64,000 bases of DNA, taken from an uncultured Erythrobacter sp. (lineage in GTDB: Bacteria; Pseudomonadota; Alphaproteobacteria; Sphingomonadales; Sphingomonadaceae). The stretch's first letter is position 1. The number at the start of each line of letters is the position of its first letter. Below are positions 61,648 through 64,000 of the stretch, piece after piece. The position numbers and the translations under genes are program-made. The DNA is taken from contig NZ_CANMZM010000001.1 of NCBI RefSeq assembly GCF_947502395.1, forward strand, positions 744,001 through 808,000, written 5' to 3'. The notes beneath the pieces are model-generated. The model did no database searches, had not been told where the DNA came from, and worked only from the letters and a program-made list of their open reading frames with translations.

Positions 61648-62199
61648 CTAGAACTCCACCCGTTCCACGGCGCCCGCTTCACCTCCAGTCGCACCGCCAT
61701 TCGGATTCTCGACGAGAAACTGCCAATTCAGCACGCTCGCAAATGCCACCCATGCCAAATACGGCAGAAGGACAATCGCGGCGAGGCGCCGAACCCGCCA
61801 GAATAGCCAAAGCACCACCAGCAGCGTCAACGTCGTAAAGATCAAGATGCCCAACCCTGCTGTCATATTTTGCATCCCGAAGAAGGCGAAGGTCCAAGCC
61901 AGATTGCCTACAAAATGGATCGCAAAGGCAATGATTGCGATACCTCGTCCATGCGCACCCCATGCGCTCGCCACCAGCGCAACCGACAGGCCGATCATTA
62001 CATAGAGAATGGTCCACACGATGCCGAACGCTGCGGGAGGCGGGAAAATCGCGGGCTTAGCAAGGCTTTGAAACCACACCGTGTCAGGGCTGCCCAACTG
62101 CCCACCCAAAAAGCCGAGCAGGACTATAAGCGGAACCATAAAGAGCGACCAGCGTGCAAAACTTGCCCGCAATTGCGCTTTGGAAGCCAGAAAGTTCAT
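61648..62199 (-). CDS. tspO: TspO/MBR family tryptophan-rich sensory protein
   Basis: The ATG at 62199 after AGGAG gives 183 residues with five helices; the open frame to 62370 reaches into the leader. Family signatures are WFQSLAKPAIFPPPAAFGIVWTILYVMIG, the Trp/Asn-rich NLAWTFAFFGMQNM and YLAWVAFASVLNWQF (each quoted in part). TspO binds tetrapyrroles and in alphaproteobacteria tunes photosynthesis or stress genes by export of porphyrin intermediates. The tail after the last helix (NGGATGGEAGAVERVEF) is polar. It lies upstream of ubiK on the same strand. Confidence 0.93.
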   Translation of the reverse strand: MNFLASKAQLRASFARWSLFMVPLIVLLGFLGGQLGSPDTVWFQSLAKPAIFPPPAAFGIVWTILYVMIGLSVALVASAWGAHGRGIAIIAFAIHFVGNLAWTFAFFGMQNMTAGLGILIFTTLTLLVVLWLFWRVRRLAAIVLLPYLAWVAFASVLNWQFLVENPNGGATGGEAGAVERVEF

Positions 62200-62497
62200 C
62201 GCGTCTCCTGAGGACTTGGTCGCTGTGCGATTCGCCCTGTTTTCCCGTTGTTGACCGCGATACACGAGCCGCATTCTCGTGCAAATCGCTAGGCACACCT
62301 GCCGTGCAAGTGTCTCGCTTGGCCGAACTTTTGTGACGTTTTTGAGAAAGACCGTTCGCGCTTTCGCCACATTGTGTTAGCGTTGCCACATTCTTGCCGT
62401 GATTCGGGGCGCTGCGGCCGGAATTATCCTCGCGCTCCAGGTACCAACTGGGACAGACCACCTAGGGGTCCCACGTCCCATTTGAGGGGAACATTTG
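62200..62497. other. 298-base region between divergent tspO and the cysteine-repeat gene
   Basis: It carries both promoters. Near the plus-strand gene the leader has overlapping symmetry: TGGGAC at 62449-62454 can pair with GTCCCA at 62468-62473 or at 62475-62480, so two alternative stems are possible just before the ribosome site AGGGGA at 62485-62490. Nothing else was recognised. Confidence 0.4.
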
Positions 62498-62773
62498 ATG
62501 AAAAAGACCAACTTTGCTTCAATGCTCGCTGTTTCTGGCGGTCTTGCGCTCGCAACTGCCGCTTGCTCAGCTCCTGCTGAAGAAGCAGATACTGCAGCTG
62601 ACGAAACTTCGGTTGAAGCTGTAGCTTGCTGTGCTGCTGGCTGCTGTGCTGCTGGCTGCTGTGCTGCTGCATGCGAAGGTGGCTGCTGTGCTGCTGGTTG
62701 CTGTGCTGCTGGCTGCTGTGCTGCTGCATGCGAAGGCGGCTGCTGTGGCGCTGCTTGCTGCGCCGCTGCGTAA
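62498..62773 (+). CDS. Small cysteine-repeat lipoprotein
   Basis: The ATG at 62498 after AGGGGA gives 91 residues. Residues 1-22 are a signal with a weak lipobox (ATAAC, Cys23). Residues 24-43 are an acidic Ala/Glu/Asp/Thr linker. From Cys44 on the protein is built of Cys-Cys-Ala-Ala-Gly units: a 19-residue block (CCAAG, CCAAG, CCAAA, CEGG) is present twice (62627-62683 and 62684-62740), followed by CCGAACCAAA. There are 18 cysteines in 48 residues and no Tyr, Trp or His there. It is likely an envelope metal-binding or redox-buffer protein. No known family is recognised. A terminator follows at 62805-62840. Confidence 0.82.
   Translation: MKKTNFASMLAVSGGLALATAACSAPAEEADTAADETSVEAVACCAAGCCAAGCCAAACEGGCCAAGCCAAGCCAAACEGGCCGAACCAAA
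62627..62740 (+). repeat. Two 57-bp tandem repeats within the cysteine-repeat gene
   Basis: Two in-frame 57-base units encode the same 19 residues. Within each are shorter 15-base units of TGCTGTGCTGCTGGC type. The copies differ only at a few third-codon positions (for instance GGT/GGC), so they are not a fresh duplication or read error. Confidence 0.9.
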
Positions 62774-62804
62774 GCTCAAGCAACGCGAACCACGCGTTAC
62801 AATT

Positions 62805-62840
62805 CGACCGGTGGCAACGAAGGTTGCCGCCGGTCGTTTT
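62805..62840 (+). terminator. Intrinsic terminator after the cysteine-repeat gene
   Basis: CGACCGGTGGCAAC (62805-62818) pairs with GTTGCCGCCGGTCG (62823-62836) around GAAG, a 14-base stem with one G-U pair, then TTTT. It ends the single-gene transcript 31 bases after the stop. Confidence 0.88.
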
Positions 62841-62926
62841 GCATCTGGATTTGACGCCGCTCAAATCCACGAATGCCGCGATATTGTAGCTGTAACTTTC
62901 CAATCGGATCGTTAGAAAGACAGACT

Positions 62927-63613
62927 ATGACGACAGAAGCCGCGACCAAACAGCCGATGACCCAGATTGAAGCTGCCCATACGGTGATTGAGACAATCAC
63001 TGAGATGGCGCAGGAGCAAAAACCACTGATGCTGAGGGTTGTCCCCGAAGATGGCGCTACCTTCTGGACCCACTACCCAAAGAACGACGCGCGCGACAAA
63101 TTCTGCAAGTCTCGCTGGTATTATCACGTTCATGCACCCGGCAGCCGCGACACGGACGAGCACGGGCACTTTCACCTTTTCCTTCACCGCACGCAGCTGC
63201 CCGAGGGACTGGAGCCCAAAGTGTGGCCGCCGCAAGGCGAGGATGCCCGTGCGCATGTTACCCACCTGATCACGCTGTCGATTGACACAAATGGCATTCC
63301 ACGCAGCTGGTTCACGGTGAACCGGTTTGTGACCAATGAGTTCCTCTATCCGGCCGACGTGATGATTGAGCACCTGCCAGACTTTAACGTCGATCACACC
63401 AACCAGGACGACCTCGTCAACCGCTTTGTTACCGCGATGGTTGCGCTATATCGGGATGAGATTGCGGTGCTCTTGAAAGAGCGCGACATGCGTCACGCGG
63501 AACTTGAAGCCGAGTTCGGCGAAGATGCTTACAACAAGAAAAGCGGTGTCGAGGTTTTAAGCCAGATTCCCATCGATCTCGACACCAAGCTGAGCTCACT
63601 TGATCTAGAGTAG
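62927..63613 (+). CDS. Hypothetical cytoplasmic protein of the DUF6969 type
   Basis: The 228-residue protein starts at the ATG at 62927 (MTTEAATKQPMTQIEAAHTV) with GAAAGA upstream. It has no signal or membrane helix. Conserved-looking pieces are WTHYPKNDARDKFCKSRWYYHVHAPGSR, DEHGHFHLFLHRTQLPEGL (His-rich) and RSWFTVNRFVTNEFLYPAD. The HGHFHLF stretch may bind metal. As far as I recall it matches a DUF6969-like family of proteobacteria without known function. It follows the terminator of the cysteine-repeat gene and ends 3 bases before the convergent tlyA. Confidence 0.75.
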   Translation: MTTEAATKQPMTQIEAAHTVIETITEMAQEQKPLMLRVVPEDGATFWTHYPKNDARDKFCKSRWYYHVHAPGSRDTDEHGHFHLFLHRTQLPEGLEPKVWPPQGEDARAHVTHLITLSIDTNGIPRSWFTVNRFVTNEFLYPADVMIEHLPDFNVDHTNQDDLVNRFVTAMVALYRDEIAVLLKERDMRHAELEAEFGEDAYNKKSGVEVLSQIPIDLDTKLSSLDLE

Positions 63614-63616
63614 GCG

Positions 63617-64000
63617 TCAACCGCGCACCGCTGAAATCAAGAACTCCACATTGCCCTGCGGGCCAGTGATAGGACTTTGCACAACCCCTTCAATGTGCCA
63701 GCCAAGCTCTTCTAACCACGCGCGAAATTCATCACAAACGCGTTCGTGCAGAGCCGCGTCGCGCACCACACCACCTTTTCCAACTTCGTGCTTTTCCACT
63801 TCGAATTGAGGTTTGATCAGAGCGACCAGACGACATTTGCCAGCCGCCAGTTCGAGCGGTCGCTCAAGCACCTTGGCAAGCCCGATAAAGCTCGCGTCGC
63901 ACACTACAAGATTGCAGTCCTGTGTAATGTGATCGCGAGTGAGAATGCGCGCACTCGTTTGCTCAAGCACCGTCACACGTTCGTCCTGACGAAGTTTCCA
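63617..64000 (-). CDS. tlyA: TlyA family rRNA methyltransferase, C-terminal part
   Basis: The frame is open to the window edge, so the N-terminal S4 domain and part of the Rossmann domain are missing. What is seen (KLRQDERVTVLEQTSAR, VVCDASFIGLAKVLERPL, ALIKPQFEVEKHEVGKGGVVRD, SPITGPQGNVEFL, shown in pieces) is typical of TlyA, a 2'-O-methyltransferase acting on cytidines of 16S and 23S rRNA, and of related hemolysin-A proteins. The lysine of LIKPQFE belongs to the catalytic tetrad of the family. It converges on the DUF6969 gene. Confidence 0.95.
   Translation of the reverse strand, partial: WKLRQDERVTVLEQTSARILTRDHITQDCNLVVCDASFIGLAKVLERPLELAAGKCRLVALIKPQFEVEKHEVGKGGVVRDAALHERVCDEFRAWLEELGWHIEGVVQSPITGPQGNVEFLISAVRG

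Noticed and set aside
62627-62770. Regular short repeats considered as CRISPR or microsatellite artefact
   Set aside because: Units are in frame, differ at silent positions, lack spacers and lie within an ORF with start, signal and terminator.

Overview
The window comes from a high-GC alphaproteobacterium, most probably a member of the Sphingomonadales close to Erythrobacteraceae (Erythrobacter/Altererythrobacter type). This is inferred from the order and residue make-up of the ribosomal genes, the many secreted class C beta-lactamase-like hydrolases, and the O-succinylhomoserine sulfhydrylase, RecO, UbiK and TspO neighbours. No rRNA or tRNA gene, CRISPR array, intact insertion sequence or prophage was seen. 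Genus-level placement is a guess that only a database search could settle.

Layout. (1) 1-11.2 kb holds a dihydrolipoyl dehydrogenase cut by the window edge, a short-chain epimerase, two secreted serine hydrolases, two amidases, a PepSY membrane protein, a YadS/TRIC-type channel, and a tandem pair of paralogous secreted proteins. (2) 11.3-36.2 kb holds nearly the whole str-S10-spc-alpha ribosomal supercluster on the minus strand. It starts at rpsL and runs through rpsG, fusA, tuf, the S10 and spc genes, secY, adk, rpsM, rpsK and rpoA to rplQ, where a clear intrinsic terminator ends it. Two foreign blocks break the cluster. One is a 2.2 kb block between rpmD and rplO with a HEPN-like protein, a small coiled-coil protein, a cold-shock protein, a lipoprotein and a decayed copy of that lipoprotein. 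The other is a block between adk and rpsM with an SRPBCC protein and a secreted DUF11 protein on the opposite strand. (3) 36.7-40 kb is accessory DNA. It carries a large tectonin-repeat protein with its own promoter, a gene-free repeat region bounded by a perfect 42-bp direct repeat, and a small helix-turn-helix-like gene with no visible start codon. (4) 40-49.6 kb is mixed metabolism: acyltransferase, GNAT, LysR, ApaG, a serine hydrolase with a TPR tail, a three-gene isomerase/phosphotransferase/DUF operon, a SulP transporter and a DJ-1 protein. (5) 49.6-52.4 kb holds an NTF2-like protein and a three-gene two-component module. (6) 52.8-59.3 kb holds metZ, a TetR regulator with twin operators facing a small membrane protein, a PMT-family glycosyltransferase, a GT2-GtrA fusion, leuB and recO. 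(7) 59.3-64 kb holds an S9 peptidase, ubiK, tspO, a cysteine-repeat lipoprotein, a DUF protein and a truncated tlyA.

The most unusual items are a 91-residue predicted lipoprotein whose second half is a Cys-Cys-Ala-Ala-Gly repeat with 18 cysteines (62498-62773), the tectonin protein built of three 84-residue repeats, the HEPN-like insertion in the spc operon, ribosomal protein S5 with a roughly 93-residue Ala/Pro/Glu plus Arg/Gly extension (with a related tail on L3), and the twin operators at the TetR gene. All functional statements rest on reading translated sequence and on knowledge of families; no search was run.
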